Source of the DNA: Symsagittifera roscoffensis
Taxonomy: Eukaryota; Xenacoelomorpha; Acoela; Convolutidae
Length of the DNA stretch: 64,000 bases
Direction: 5' to 3'
Assembly: GCF_963678635.1 (NCBI RefSeq)
Contig: NC_087067.1
Span: 990,001-1,054,000, forward strand
Positions within the stretch are counted from its first letter, which is position 1. Each line of letters begins with the position of its first letter. The notes beneath the pieces were generated by a model that saw only the letters and a list, made by a program, of their open reading frames with translations, was not told the origin of the DNA and searched no databases. Shown piece after piece: positions 29,901 to 38,385 of the stretch. The position numbers were made by a program, and so were the translations under genes.

Positions 29901-32900
29901 TATATTTTGATAAATGTGGTTTGTATTCAAGCATTTTGTTTTGGTGTTTTTATTGGTTTGATTTGTAGTGTTAATCTCATTTGTTTCTTGCGTTGTTGGT
30001 GTGGAATTTATGGGTGTAGTGTAATAATTTTGAAGAAATTCTGATTGATTTTCATATATATGTGATGGAAAGGGTTGTTCATATATGACAGATTCATAGT
30101 CATTTTCGACTTTTATCATATTGATAGCAAGAGTGTTTTCAGTATCACTTTCTGAATCTGATGATGTACAGTTTACTTGATTGAGTTGTAACGTATTAGT
30201 TACTGTGTCATCAATACCTGGGGGGTCTGATGTTGTTTCTGGGTTAGCTTGTACTTGATTGATTTGTCTTTGATGTTTAGGTGTACTGCTTCTATGACGG
30301 TTATTAGAGTTATTATAGTGATTATTATTCCGGTGTGGTGATTGGGAATAATTTCTATAACGATTATTATAACTTGGGTGTCGATTTTGTGAATTATTTC
30401 GCGATCTGTTTTGGTAATTATTGTTTGGTCTGTTATAGTTCGATCTATTATATGAGTTATTCCTTGATCGATTGTTCGGGTAATTCTGGTTTCGGTTGTT
30501 TGAATAACTTCTATTTCGATTATAGGAGTAGTTTCTATTCCTATTGTATGATGAATTTCGTGATTGGTTGTTTGGATAGTAATTATTTCTTGATTGGGAA
30601 TTAGATCTAGAAACAAATCGTTGTGTATTTGAATTTGATCTGGAGTAGTTATTTCTACTATTTGGTCTATTGTAGTGATTTTGTGATGAATTTTGTGTAT
30701 TTCTTTGTTCTGGTGATCTTCCTCTATAACTTGAGTTATATGGGGATTGACTTCTTGTATAACTTGTATTGTTCGGAAGTGGCTTTCCTGAACTGTTGTT
30801 GCTGTATACATTTTTGTTTGGTAGATTTTGATCTTTTTTCATGTATTGATAGAATGATTTATTTGGTTCTTTGTATTTTTGAGGTTTATTTTGACTATCT
30901 TGCTGTTTTTGTCTACATTCGGAAATACTATGTCCGTATCGTCGGCAATAATTACACCATTTTTTGAAAGATGGTTTGCCTTTAAAGTTTGGGTTCTTTT
31001 CGTAAATATTGAGTATTTCAGTGATTTTTTCAACGAGGTCTGTTTCTGATTCTTGTATATTATTAATATTAGTGGGAGTCGTTTCAATTCTGTTAACGTA
31101 TTGTAATTTCAGATTTTCCGTTTCTTCTAGTTTCATCGTGATTTCTGCTTGTTCTAGTTTGTCTACTAGTTTTCGAAAATCTAAATCGGGTTCTCGAATT
31201 GAAGAAGGATGGGATGCTCTCTTTTTTATAGCTATTTTCCTTAATTGTGGTGTTAAGGTCATCATTAAGATTTCTGTCATCTTTGTGTTTTTATAGTCAT
31301 GTGTATTTAGTGAGTATGCTTTTCGAACTAGTGTTTTGATTCGTACTGCTATTTGCTTGATGGTTTCGTTTGGTAATCTGCGAATTTCATTACATAAAAC
31401 TCTTTGTTGTTGTTTGTTTCTTTCGGAGTCAAACATTTTTGATAATTCCTGTGTAAACCTTTTCCAGTTTGTTTTTATTTCTTGAGGTAGTACTGAAAAC
31501 CATTTTTGGGCTGCGCCATCTAAGGTTGTTTGTATCAACGCTGTGCGTCGATGTATCCAGTTTTGATGTAGTGGCGTATTAATTGGTTCAGGTCCTATAT
31601 TTAAAATCAAATTTGCTGTTACTGCATTTAAATAATCTTCTACAGAGTATTCAGGGTCTGTTCCTGTGAAAACCATTAAAGGTTTATTTGATGTTATTGA
31701 TGATCCACCCATAAGGTATGGATTCATTGTCATTTGTAATGATTCTGCTGCATTTGGCATTTGAGAAAAATTTGAAAGTTGGTTTCTTGTTATTTCATGT
31801 TGTTGGAGATAATATGGGAGTGGTATTTCATTTTGCATTTGTGATGGTTGATACGAGTATGCAGTCATTGGATTTTGTTGTTGAATTGGTTGAAAAGATT
31901 GTGTATTAATTGGATTTTGTTGTTGAATTGGTTGTTGATTTTGTGCATCTATTGGTTGTGGAGAAAAATTTCTATGATTTGTACGTGTTTTCTGTATTCC
32001 TTGTCTACGATATTCTTGAGTATTTTGTGCAAATATATCTGGTTGTAAGAAATCATCATCTGAGGATAAATAATCCATTTGATAAGATGTTTGTTTTTTT
32101 TTATTTTTATTTTGTTGAAAAAATGGGTAATTTTCACTGCGATCCTGTGGAGGATTTGGTTGAAAATTTTTGGAATTATATTGGGCCGTTGGGTTATCCC
32201 AGTTTCGAGGTTTTGTATATTGATTAAAATTCCTTTGTGGTTGATAATTTGTTTTTGATGGATGTGTATAATTATAATTATGGTCTGCAAAGTTGTTTCT
32301 AGTGAATGTTTTGCGTGTTTTTGATGGTATTGTCATGGGTCTGTATGTTTGGTAATCCATATGTGAATATTTAGGGGCAACCGAAGGTTTAACGGTTGAT
32401 TGTAAAGTTACCTGTGTTTGTGAAGGGTTTGTATTTCTTGGTGTTGTTAAATTTGGGCGTATTGGTGAAATACTTTGTTGTGTAGTTGTTGTGTGTACAA
32501 TTTCTTCATTTATGAAGTGTGATGGTGTCTGGATATCTTGTTGAGTAAGATTCCTAGTTCCATTGAGGTTTTCGTTGTGTATGACTGTAGAGTTTAAACT
32601 ATTATTTTGTGTATCGGGCAAAAATGTATTATAGTTTAATGGAGTTGCATCAATTGTTAATGGTATTACTCTTACATAATCTCTTATGTAAGATATTGTA
32701 CCTATTGCTTGACTTGAGATTGATTGTGGAAAGCTTATAAATGCGGGATGAGACCATTCGGGGTCCCAAACATAATCTGATTGTTCTGTGATAGCGGTAT
32801 CATCGTTCGAATTTTGGGGTCTAAAATTTTTTCTTGCTTGTGCAATTAAATCAATATTGTGTGTGAAATAATCTATTATGAACCATGCCAAAATTTTTTG

Positions 32901-33482
32901 TAAATCGTGTTTGGTATGTTGTGAAACGTCGTCTTTCGTGAAATTTTCTTTAATGATGTTTAAATAACTAGAGAGTAGTGTGATTTCATGTCGTACTCTT
33001 AAATGTTTAGATGTTTCTGTCGGCGAGACATTTGTTAATGGGATTTCGTTTTCTAATATCGAAATATAACTATATATTATTGCGAAAACTTCATTGGTGA
33101 AAATGGAGTTTGCTCTTTGTGAGTTATGGTATTGGATGCTTTTTATATATTCTGAAAAAACTTTTGAAAATTGTAAATCAAGATCGTCTGTTTGTATAGT
33201 ATATGTTCTATTATTATGGTTTGGGGAAGTGAATTCTATAGAGTAGATTCCATACTGTTGTGTTATGTTGCATATATCTTTTAGATAGTGATCTATGATT
33301 TGTCTTTTGATTTTTACATCGGGGAACTCTGTTTTACATGGACTGATTCCGGGTTCAAATAAATTTACGAGTAAATTTTGACAAAATATGTGTTGTCCTC
33401 TATCAGTATCTGCATCTACTATAAAAGGAAAGATTTCATCATCATCTGGAGTTTCGTCACCTGGGGTGTGTGTTGAACTCAT
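26937..33482 (-). CDS. gag-pol: Gag-protease-RT-RNase H polyprotein (2181 aa to the stop)
   Basis: One uninterrupted frame from ATG 33482. A Gag capsid-like helical region lies at about residues 640-770 (WIHRRTALIQ…WFSVLP) and a CCHC zinc knuckle (C-x2-C-x4-H-x4-C) at about 843-856. A long Asn/Arg/Ser/Tyr-rich stretch follows (about 895-1065). The aspartic protease motif DSGAES is near 1230, RT has FTTADMNSAYNQ and the active-site YLDD near 1738, and RNase H has CDAS near 1884, RECTAI and FTDHKP. Gag and pol are fused with no frameshift, so their ratio must be set by processing or other means. The Gag N-terminus is long, acidic and Gln/Asn/Pro-rich. The frame stops at TAA 26939-26937, where the aligned codon in element 2 is CAA. 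The start overlaps ORF B by 26 nt. Confidence 0.93.
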   Translation of the reverse strand: MSSTHTPGDETPDDDEIFPFIVDADTDRGQHIFCQNLLVNLFEPGISPCKTEFPDVKIKRQIIDHYLKDICNITQQYGIYSIEFTSPNHNNRTYTIQTDDLDLQFSKVFSEYIKSIQYHNSQRANSIFTNEVFAIIYSYISILENEIPLTNVSPTETSKHLRVRHEITLLSSYLNIIKENFTKDDVSQHTKHDLQKILAWFIIDYFTHNIDLIAQARKNFRPQNSNDDTAITEQSDYVWDPEWSHPAFISFPQSISSQAIGTISYIRDYVRVIPLTIDATPLNYNTFLPDTQNNSLNSTVIHNENLNGTRNLTQQDIQTPSHFINEEIVHTTTTQQSISPIRPNLTTPRNTNPSQTQVTLQSTVKPSVAPKYSHMDYQTYRPMTIPSKTRKTFTRNNFADHNYNYTHPSKTNYQPQRNFNQYTKPRNWDNPTAQYNSKNFQPNPPQDRSENYPFFQQNKNKKKQTSYQMDYLSSDDDFLQPDIFAQNTQEYRRQGIQKTRTNHRNFSPQPIDAQNQQPIQQQNPINTQSFQPIQQQNPMTAYSYQPSQMQNEIPLPYYLQQHEITRNQLSNFSQMPNAAESLQMTMNPYLMGGSSITSNKPLMVFTGTDPEYSVEDYLNAVTANLILNIGPEPINTPLHQNWIHRRTALIQTTLDGAAQKWFSVLPQEIKTNWKRFTQELSKMFDSERNKQQQRVLCNEIRRLPNETIKQIAVRIKTLVRKAYSLNTHDYKNTKMTEILMMTLTPQLRKIAIKKRASHPSSIREPDLDFRKLVDKLEQAEITMKLEETENLKLQYVNRIETTPTNINNIQESETDLVEKITEILNIYEKNPNFKGKPSFKKWCNYCRRYGHSISECRQKQQDSQNKPQKYKEPNKSFYQYMKKDQNLPNKNVYSNNSSGKPLPNNTSYTRSQSPYNSSYRGRSPEQRNTQNSSQNHYNRPNSRNNYSRSNSNTQRFVSRSNSQSRNNYYPNNQSRNSSYNRNRNYSYNRNRSYSNNRNQNYPNNRSRNNSYNRSNYNRPNNNYQNRSRNNSQNRHPSYNNRYRNYSQSPHRNNNHYNNSNNRHRSSTPKHQRQINQVQANPETTSDPPGIDDTVTNTLQLNQVNCTSSDSESDTENTLAINMIKVENDYESVIYEQPFPSHIYENQSEFLQNYYTTPINSTPTTQETNEINTTNQTNKNTKTKCLNTNHIYQNIQKEQPKEKIWTIPFLLESPRNKEFQPPDLEIDFLIDSGAESNIINIPTWNEIKTLHPKLTPLETSSKLATAQGSTLINYGKIQLFLLPTRTMEQSKILNKPFKQIFHITDIKYNIIGIPFISKYIPTINILNSKILIKDKYTKTKETSLTFFQRLNKQPPFFSKFYPIYNQQRKHLKPLSGNIYNFSIKQVHQYDKEQNKQKFFMSDFEFKPIHKFFKITISSIKYLKNSNSDIISLHVYNNTPYQVTLPLGLLGYCETNATISPIHEKAYRVNNILQLLDICQSTILNEELSINNIISNENRNTDYFTKTPYFKPTFNISNYTEDQQKFLTMFNFQHSQITQDEFEKLAKQLIKYSSVYATSKFDVGKTSSSLHLPLKPDAVFKKQRASKVPIHLHDKVNRLLDILEQYNIISPVNKEEQPKGNTFINPVIILAKGESLKIVLDARYLNSLIDESKCNWPIEPIQVILTKINGKYFTTADMNSAYNQMPLDEQSRRLTQFVIGNQQYEFNRLFYGISIGPAAFSAFMSKIFRPLILKKNAITYLDDVFMQSQTKDEMFKVLEKYHQILQNENLKAAPDKSHFFLTRVKFLGHNIERKTITPLKSRIDAIQKLQPPTNKKKIQEFLGMLNFLSKYVYKMQLYLRPFYNILRQQNNFEWNTEHQARFEEIKKLLTEQISNTIPDPDQPFYAMCDASNFGIGAALLQSHNGTNKMNLISANSRLFTQAELRLSTLMRECTAIIYTLTEYEFLILGSKHPTVLFTDHKPIIFLFTQKSNPNHRVYRFQLILMKFPNLHIVWTAGKNLALPDTLSRNTPPELLTRKTTVEIPKNIKFYLAENETSPRLECKYAVKTDIEQSQINNLQHFPLYLDCQNNHYEVDLLGTSTFKPIPYSQWIKNNTQQKRTKQHQTRKNHFPLIEKEDLTDKINLSGPQTNDSKYTINQVFDLHDPLDTIPLSKFEIENIFLPPTDTITISTLKQYQNLDPIIS

Positions 33483-33924
33483 TTTTCCGTTCGATGACTG
33501 TTAATATGTAATTATTAATGTGTCGAATTGGTTGATTCCAATTGTATAGATGTACTGGTTTGTGTTTGTACTGCTTTTTTATTCTTCTTTTTCCTCTTTG
33601 TGATGAATTTGAAGTTGTTTCTGAGTCAGAAAAATATAATTGATCGTGAAGTGGGTAATTTTTATCTATTGATTCTTTTAGTTTGTAAAGTTCGTCTAAA
33701 CTGTTGGTTTCTGATTCTGAAAATGCGTTTCGATTTTTTGAAAATCTTTTTCGTGTTATTTGTCTTTGTTTAGTTATTATTTTTCTTTTTAGTGTTTGTC
33801 GTTTTGTGCGAATGTATCCAACTGTTTGTGTATGAGGTGTGATTACAAGGTCGTATTTTTTGTTATCTATTTCACAATTGTGTAAAACGATTGTTTGTTT
33901 ATTTCCTAGGTTTTTAAATGACAT
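33457..33924 (-). CDS. ORF B: 155-aa Arg/Lys-rich accessory protein before gag
   Basis: ATG at 33924, TGA at 33459-33457. Basic clusters lie at about residues 38-68 (RTKRQTLKRK, TRKRFSKNR) and 108-120 (GKRRIKKQYKHK), separated by an acidic Ser-rich middle. Such clusters can act as nuclear-localisation or RNA-binding motifs, as in small regulatory proteins of complex retroviruses, but this is analogy only. It runs 26 nt past the gag ATG in another frame, so gag may be reached by reinitiation, leaky scanning or a +1 shift. Element 2 retains the first 70 or so residues and then a frameshift (50976-51212). The family is not recognised. Confidence 0.65.
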   Translation of the reverse strand: MSFKNLGNKQTIVLHNCEIDNKKYDLVITPHTQTVGYIRTKRQTLKRKIITKQRQITRKRFSKNRNAFSESETNSLDELYKLKESIDKNYPLHDQLYFSDSETTSNSSQRGKRRIKKQYKHKPVHLYNWNQPIRHINNYILTVIERKNEFNTHPR

Positions 33925-34856
33925 AAGGTTTAGAATGATGGATGCAAAAAGTTGTTAAATGATTTCTATTTTCTTAAACTGTTAGTTCTTACGATTTTTT
34001 GGTTAGCTTAACCTGGGTCTATTTGTTCAGGGTTGGAGAGAAAAGTATATCGATTCCGAAGAATGATTTTTACTTTCTCGTGACTAGTATAAGCTAAGGT
34101 GTTAACTTACTTAATCTTACTTAGGGGTAGTGATTGTGTTCAAGGGTTGGAGAATAGTAAATCGATCCACAAGGTTCAGGTATAATTAGAACGCGAGTAG
34201 TTCGTTAGATACTATTTTAAACTTACTAAGTCTAAGATTTATCCTGGGTCTGGTAAGAGGGGGGGTCAAGTGAAGGATGAATAACCGAAGTTCTTCACTG
34301 TTTATCCTAATTTGAATGATTAGTTTTGTTTAAAAATTTCTATTAGTCTTAGGTCTTTAGAAAGGGTTGGGTAGTGAATCGACGTTTGAGGTCGTTAGAC
34401 ACTAATTAAGTGGGTGGGGGAGAACAAAGTTGTTCTGTTTGATCCAAGGATAAGCCTTGATGATCAAATTTGAAATTTGATTAAGTAGAAAATGATTTAA
34501 GATCCAAGGATAAGCCTTGATGATCTGGTTTTAAAATTAAGTGAATTTAAGTTTTAATAAAATTTTAAATGTGTGTAAAGGAAAGATTTAGTGTTTTGAT
34601 GATATTAGTGAGTTTATGATTGCTGTTATGTTTTAGGTGATGGAGCTGGAACAACAAGATGATTTATGATTACTAACCATTTATTGTCATGCTACTAATT
34701 TTTATTTTTTATTTTTCAATAAATATTTTTCAAACATGTTTTGTATAATACTGCAGAGTTTTAGGAAAACGATCTTAGATCTTTTTATCAATCGTTATTG
34801 TATAATATTAATTTTGTTTAGCGCCTGAAATGATTTTGAAGATTAACTTCAAGGTT
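33925..34856 (-). promoter_or_regulatory. Long structured leader between ORF A and ORF B
   Basis: 932 nt without ORF. It contains three copies of a 'gggttgga…atcgat' motif at about 34033, 34144 and 34372, and a 25-bp hairpin-forming unit (CAAGG-ataag-CCTTG flanked by GATC) at 34441-34465 and again at 34501-34525. Both sets are conserved in element 2 (51317-51680 and 51729-51813) with the same 60-bp spacing of the hairpins. Two GTAAGT sequences on the coding strand (34226-34221 and 34110-34105) could be splice donors. Packaging, internal ribosome entry or splicing control are all possible. Confidence 0.5.
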
Positions 34857-35090
34857 TTATGTTTGCAAATGGAAATCTAAATTCATTGCAAGTAGTATTC
34901 GAAATATAAAAGTTTGTTCTGGCTTTTGCCTAACTATCATATAACTATACGGCAAGTTTCTACTTTGTCGTATGTCGTCTTTGGTTCGAGGTCTTCTTCC
35001 AATTCCGGGTAGTTCTGTTATGGTTCGGAATATTGGCTCTGATCTATTGAGTCGTAGAGACATTTCGATTAAATTATTGTCGTATAACAT
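34857..35090 (-). CDS. ORF A: conserved 77-aa first ORF
   Basis: ATG at 35090, 88 nt inside the 5' LTR boundary, TAA at 34859-34857. It contains SLRLNRSEPIF, LPGIG-RPRTKDD and ends MNLDFHLQT. Element 2 keeps exactly 77 codons (52140-52373) with about 14 substitutions, many conservative, and no indel, although nearly every other gene in that element is broken. That argues for past selection. The peptide is basic with no membrane segment. As the first ORF of the genomic RNA it would be translated before ORF B and gag, or act as a regulatory upstream ORF, or supply a spliced N-terminus. It matches nothing I know. Confidence 0.6.
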   Translation of the reverse strand: MLYDNNLIEMSLRLNRSEPIFRTITELPGIGRRPRTKDDIRQSRNLPYSYMIVRQKPEQTFIFRILLAMNLDFHLQT

Positions 35091-35158
35091 TTTGTAAATG
35101 TTTTTGTCTAATTTCTAATCTATTTTTGGTTAATTCTAATCTATTAAGGTCTTGTTCG

Positions 35159-35176
35159 AGACTTATGGTCGCACCA
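35159..35176 (-). other. Primer-binding site of element 1
   Basis: Two bases (TC) after the 5' LTR end CA, the coding strand reads TGGTGCGACCATAAGTCT. TGG is the complement of the CCA tail of a tRNA. The tRNA would end AGACTTATGGTCGCACCA; I could not assign its identity. Element 2 has TGGTGCTACCATAATTCT at the same place (52458-52441), differing at two positions. Confidence 0.65.
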
Positions 35177-35178
35177 GA

Positions 35179-35588
35179 TGAGTTATGACTGGAGTGTATA
35201 ACTCATAGAGTAATTTCGGATAGGGTACACCGTCTGCTCGTCACGCTATCTTATTTTCGGCCGGATAGATTCGTGCAACTTCTTAGTCTAATACCGATCC
35301 TAATCTTACTCTTATACTATCTAGTCTCAGGTTGTTTAACTAGTCTCTGCTAGGCTCAATAGATCTAGGGTATACTGGTTTATTGCGGCTGCTGAAGTGC
35401 TCGGGAGAGTCCAACTAATTTCTAAGTTAAATTCAAATCTCTCTGGTGCTGAAATTACAAGTAACTTCAGCACTTACAAATAAGTGAGTTGTTAGTTAGA
35501 TGGATCATGATTGGTTAATATTAAATACTTTACATTGGTAAAACATTTAATTTATCCAATCATAAAATATAGTTTAGATCAGGTTCCA
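35179..35588 (-). repeat. 5' LTR of element 1
   Basis: 410 bp. Same features as the 3' LTR: AATAAA (35384-35379), the 28-bp palindrome (35446-35473), and three CCAAT-type boxes near its coding-strand start. It provides the promoter of the element, although no single TATA box is convincing. Confidence 0.93.
35446..35473. promoter_or_regulatory. 28-bp palindrome in the LTR
   Basis: GTGCTGAAATTAC-AA-GTAACTTCAGCAC, a dyad with one mismatch. In element 2 the right arm is GTAATTTCAGCAC, which makes the dyad perfect over 13 bp. It is present in all five LTRs (first at 16990-17017). It could be a hairpin near the poly(A) signal or a dimeric protein-binding site. Confidence 0.55.
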
Positions 35589-36456
35589 TTATTTGAGCTA
35601 AAAGCTGCGAAACAAGTTTTCTGTTTTAATACCGATAAAAAATTGAGGTTTTTTAAAATTTGAAGTTTTTTGTGTCAATTTTTATGGCAGCCTATTCAAT
35701 TTATTTCAATGTTTGTTGCCGATGAAAGTGATTTACTGCTGCCAATCAAATAATTGANNNNNNNNNNNNNNNNNNNNNNNNNNNNNNNNNNNNNNNNNNN
35801 NNNNNNNNNNNNNNNNNNNNNNNNNNNNNNNNNNNNNNNNNNNNNNNNNNNNNNNNNNNNNNNNNNNNNNNNNNNNNNNNNNNNNNNNNNNNNNNNNNNN
35901 NNNNNNNNNNNNNNNNNNNNNNNNNNNNNNNNNNNNNNNNNNNNNNNNNNNNNNNNNATTTTTTAGAACATTCTGTAAAAATATTTTCAAGCAAAATTTT
36001 TTTAAGCGATGTTAAAAAGCAATCTGGGCATTCAGGAAAAATCTAAAGAACGTTGTGGGGGGGGTAAGCCAGGGATCGGTAATTTAAATGGTATTTGGAG
36101 TGAATCTGGGGAGGGGATGAACTTGACCGAATAGGGGCGTAGATTGAACGCACTTTAAATAGAAAAACGATATTTCGATTTTGAGTAAGTTGCACTAGAT
36201 CTGCAAAATAAATGTAGATGGTTAAATTCATTCTAGTCTATTATAATTTTAATATATTATAAATTATAATAATTTTAATAACTATTATAAATTTATAAAT
36301 TATTAACTTAACTTTATTAACTTAACTAAATTATTAACTTAACTATTATAAATAATTAAAATTTATAATAGTTTTAACTTTTATAAATTTAAATTGAATT
36401 ATATTTGATTTAATTGGGTTGTTTTCACGGAAAATTTCAAATTATAATGACAATAT
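35589..36456. other. Host DNA between elements 1 and 2, with assembly gap
   Basis: Contains a run of exactly 200 N (35758-35957), a scaffold gap of conventional size, so the true distance is unknown. The rest is AT-rich, with nearly pure A/T at 36236-36400. No gene is seen. ORFs running through the N tract are artefacts. Confidence 0.9.
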
Positions 36457-36866
36457 TGAGTTATGACCGATGTGGTTAACTCATAGAGTAATTTCGGATA
36501 GGGTACACCGTCTGCTCGTCACGCTATCTTATTTTCGGCCGGATATATTCGTGCAACTTCTTAGTCTAATACCGATCCTAATCTTACTCTTATACTTACT
36601 AGTCTCAGGGTGTTTAACTAGTCTCTGCTAGGCTCAATAGATCTAGGGTATACTGGTTTATTGCGGCTGCTGAAGTTCTCTTGGAGAGGCAACTAATTTC
36701 TAAGTTAAATTCAAATCTCTCTGGTGCTGAAATTACAAGTAATTTCAGCACTTACAAATAAGTGGGTTGTTAATTAGATGGATTATGATTGGTTAATATT
36801 AAATATTTTATTGTGGTAAAATATCCAATTTATCCAATTATAAAATGTAGTTTAGATCAAGTTCCA
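36457..36866 (-). repeat. 3' LTR of element 2
   Basis: 410 bp, TGAGTTATG…AAGTTCCA on the plus strand, with AATAAA at 36662-36657 on the coding strand. Confidence 0.93.
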
Positions 36867-38385
36867 CCCATCCGGGTTTTACAGAGTTTTTTAGAATTAT
36901 CTTTCTGCAATTCAAAGGATGGATGATGAACGTTGGTATTTGGCGAACATCATATTCTTGTCCGGTTCTTCTTGTTAAAGAAGTTCCAGGACGCTGGAGT
37001 TAGGGAAATACAATCGTTGCGTCGTCTTGTGACAACGACTGTCATCCCCAATGAAATCAATCTGATTTCAAAATGATTTGCTATGACGGGTTTTTCTGTA
37101 GTATGTAGAGAACTTGTTTTGTGTTCAACCTCGTCTGGGAATGGCGTGGAGATCGTGTGTGGAAGGGATACCTCGTAACTCGGATCTGTACGTATACTTG
37201 AACATCGAGGTGGTCATTGGTATAGTTCAATGAAGTCCTTTTCTGCGAAGTCAAGTCGTACTCTAAATCCTTTGAGTTGTGATTGTGGACGGCATATCGG
37301 TTGTGATTAGCCATTATTTTGTTCGAGTGTGATGGGATCATCTAGTCTTTGGATGTTCGTCTTTGTTGTTGTGTATTGATCTATATACTGCAAAGAATAA
37401 TTTACATTTTATAAAATTATGTTAGTCCAATTTTTTAATCATGATTTTAGTTAATCGTTTTCACAAAAACTTTTTGTTTTAGTTTGGTTATTTTGAAGAG
37501 TTACTCACCCTTGAGTACGTCTTATTAAAAATAGAAGTGTGGTCACAAAGCGTGGATGTAGCGCGGTGGGTTAGGCCGGCTATAGAGCATGCTCAGGACG
37601 TCCTCTCTCTGGTGGGTTAGGCCAGGAGTGGGAGTATGATTTCGTGCTGTTTCTTTGAGAGGTCCTGTTATGTGATAACTTTTCATGCTGGGTTTATGTT
37701 AATCTTTCTTTTGTTAATTTGGTCGTGTCCTTTTTTTCAAAAATAAAATTGTTTTTGGTATGGGTTTGTCTTGCGACTTTTTGTATTTTATTATTTCTTT
37801 TTTTTTTGGACTTTATAATAGTCTTCAAAAGAATAAATATCCAGTTTTAAACTGGGTTAGTCCGGTTTGGGTACCGTTGGTTTTTATTTTCTTAGTCATG
37901 CTGTTATTTTATGATTTGTGGTGTTTAGTAAGCTGCGTTGGTTAGTTTGGTTTAGTATATATTTCCTTTCCAACCGGGTTAAAGGAAAGTTTGAAACTTG
38001 TTATCGTGTGTTAGTGTTGTTGAGTGTGAAAACTTGAAACTTAAAATCATTATTTAAACAATTCTTTGTGGGCGAGCTGTGCGAGTTTGGATAGACTTCT
38101 TGTGCGAGTGAATGAAAATATCAAAAGGTTAGTGCTGCATTTTCATTTTATCAATTTATTACATAGAATTTGAAATTTACTGCGTTTGGGGGAAATTTCA
38201 AAATTATAAAATGTCATCGTATTTAATTTTACTGCTTCATGGGGAAATAATTTATAGATTAATTTACTACATTTGGTATGAATTTTATTACATCATTTAG
38301 TGCAAGATACTAATGAATTTTAAAAGAATCTTAACAAGTTTGTATTTTTATTTTTCTTTTCTGTTTTTGTAGGTGATCGTCGTAT
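36867..38385 (-). other. Element 2 3' untranslated region
   Basis: Collinear with 17133-18610, including the GC-rich structured block at 37548-37640. The small ORFs on both strands here are not shared with the other copies. Confidence 0.6.

Larger units (their letters stand above)
16725..35588 (-). mobile_element. Element 1: complete 18.9-kb env-bearing Ty3/gypsy-type retrotransposon
   Basis: Bounded by two direct LTRs (16725-17132 and 35179-35588) that begin TG and end CA and are about 98% identical by eye, with most differences in the last 20 bp of the U5 side. RT-RNase H-integrase order, a GPY-type module after the integrase core and a D,D35E integrase place it in Ty3/gypsy (Metaviridae-like). 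Eight ORFs are visible in total, far more than the usual gag, pol and env. The flanks (AATC before, TTAT after) show no target-site duplication, so one end may have been altered by recombination or assembly. All reading frames except pol (one stop, at 26937) appear open. Confidence 0.93.

Noticed and set aside
30200-30811. 203-aa minus-strand ORF rich in Ile/Thr
   Set aside because: It is an out-of-frame shadow of the repetitive Asn/Arg/Ser/Tyr-rich gag region.
35733-35994. ORFs through the N run
   Set aside because: Artefacts of the 200-N assembly gap.
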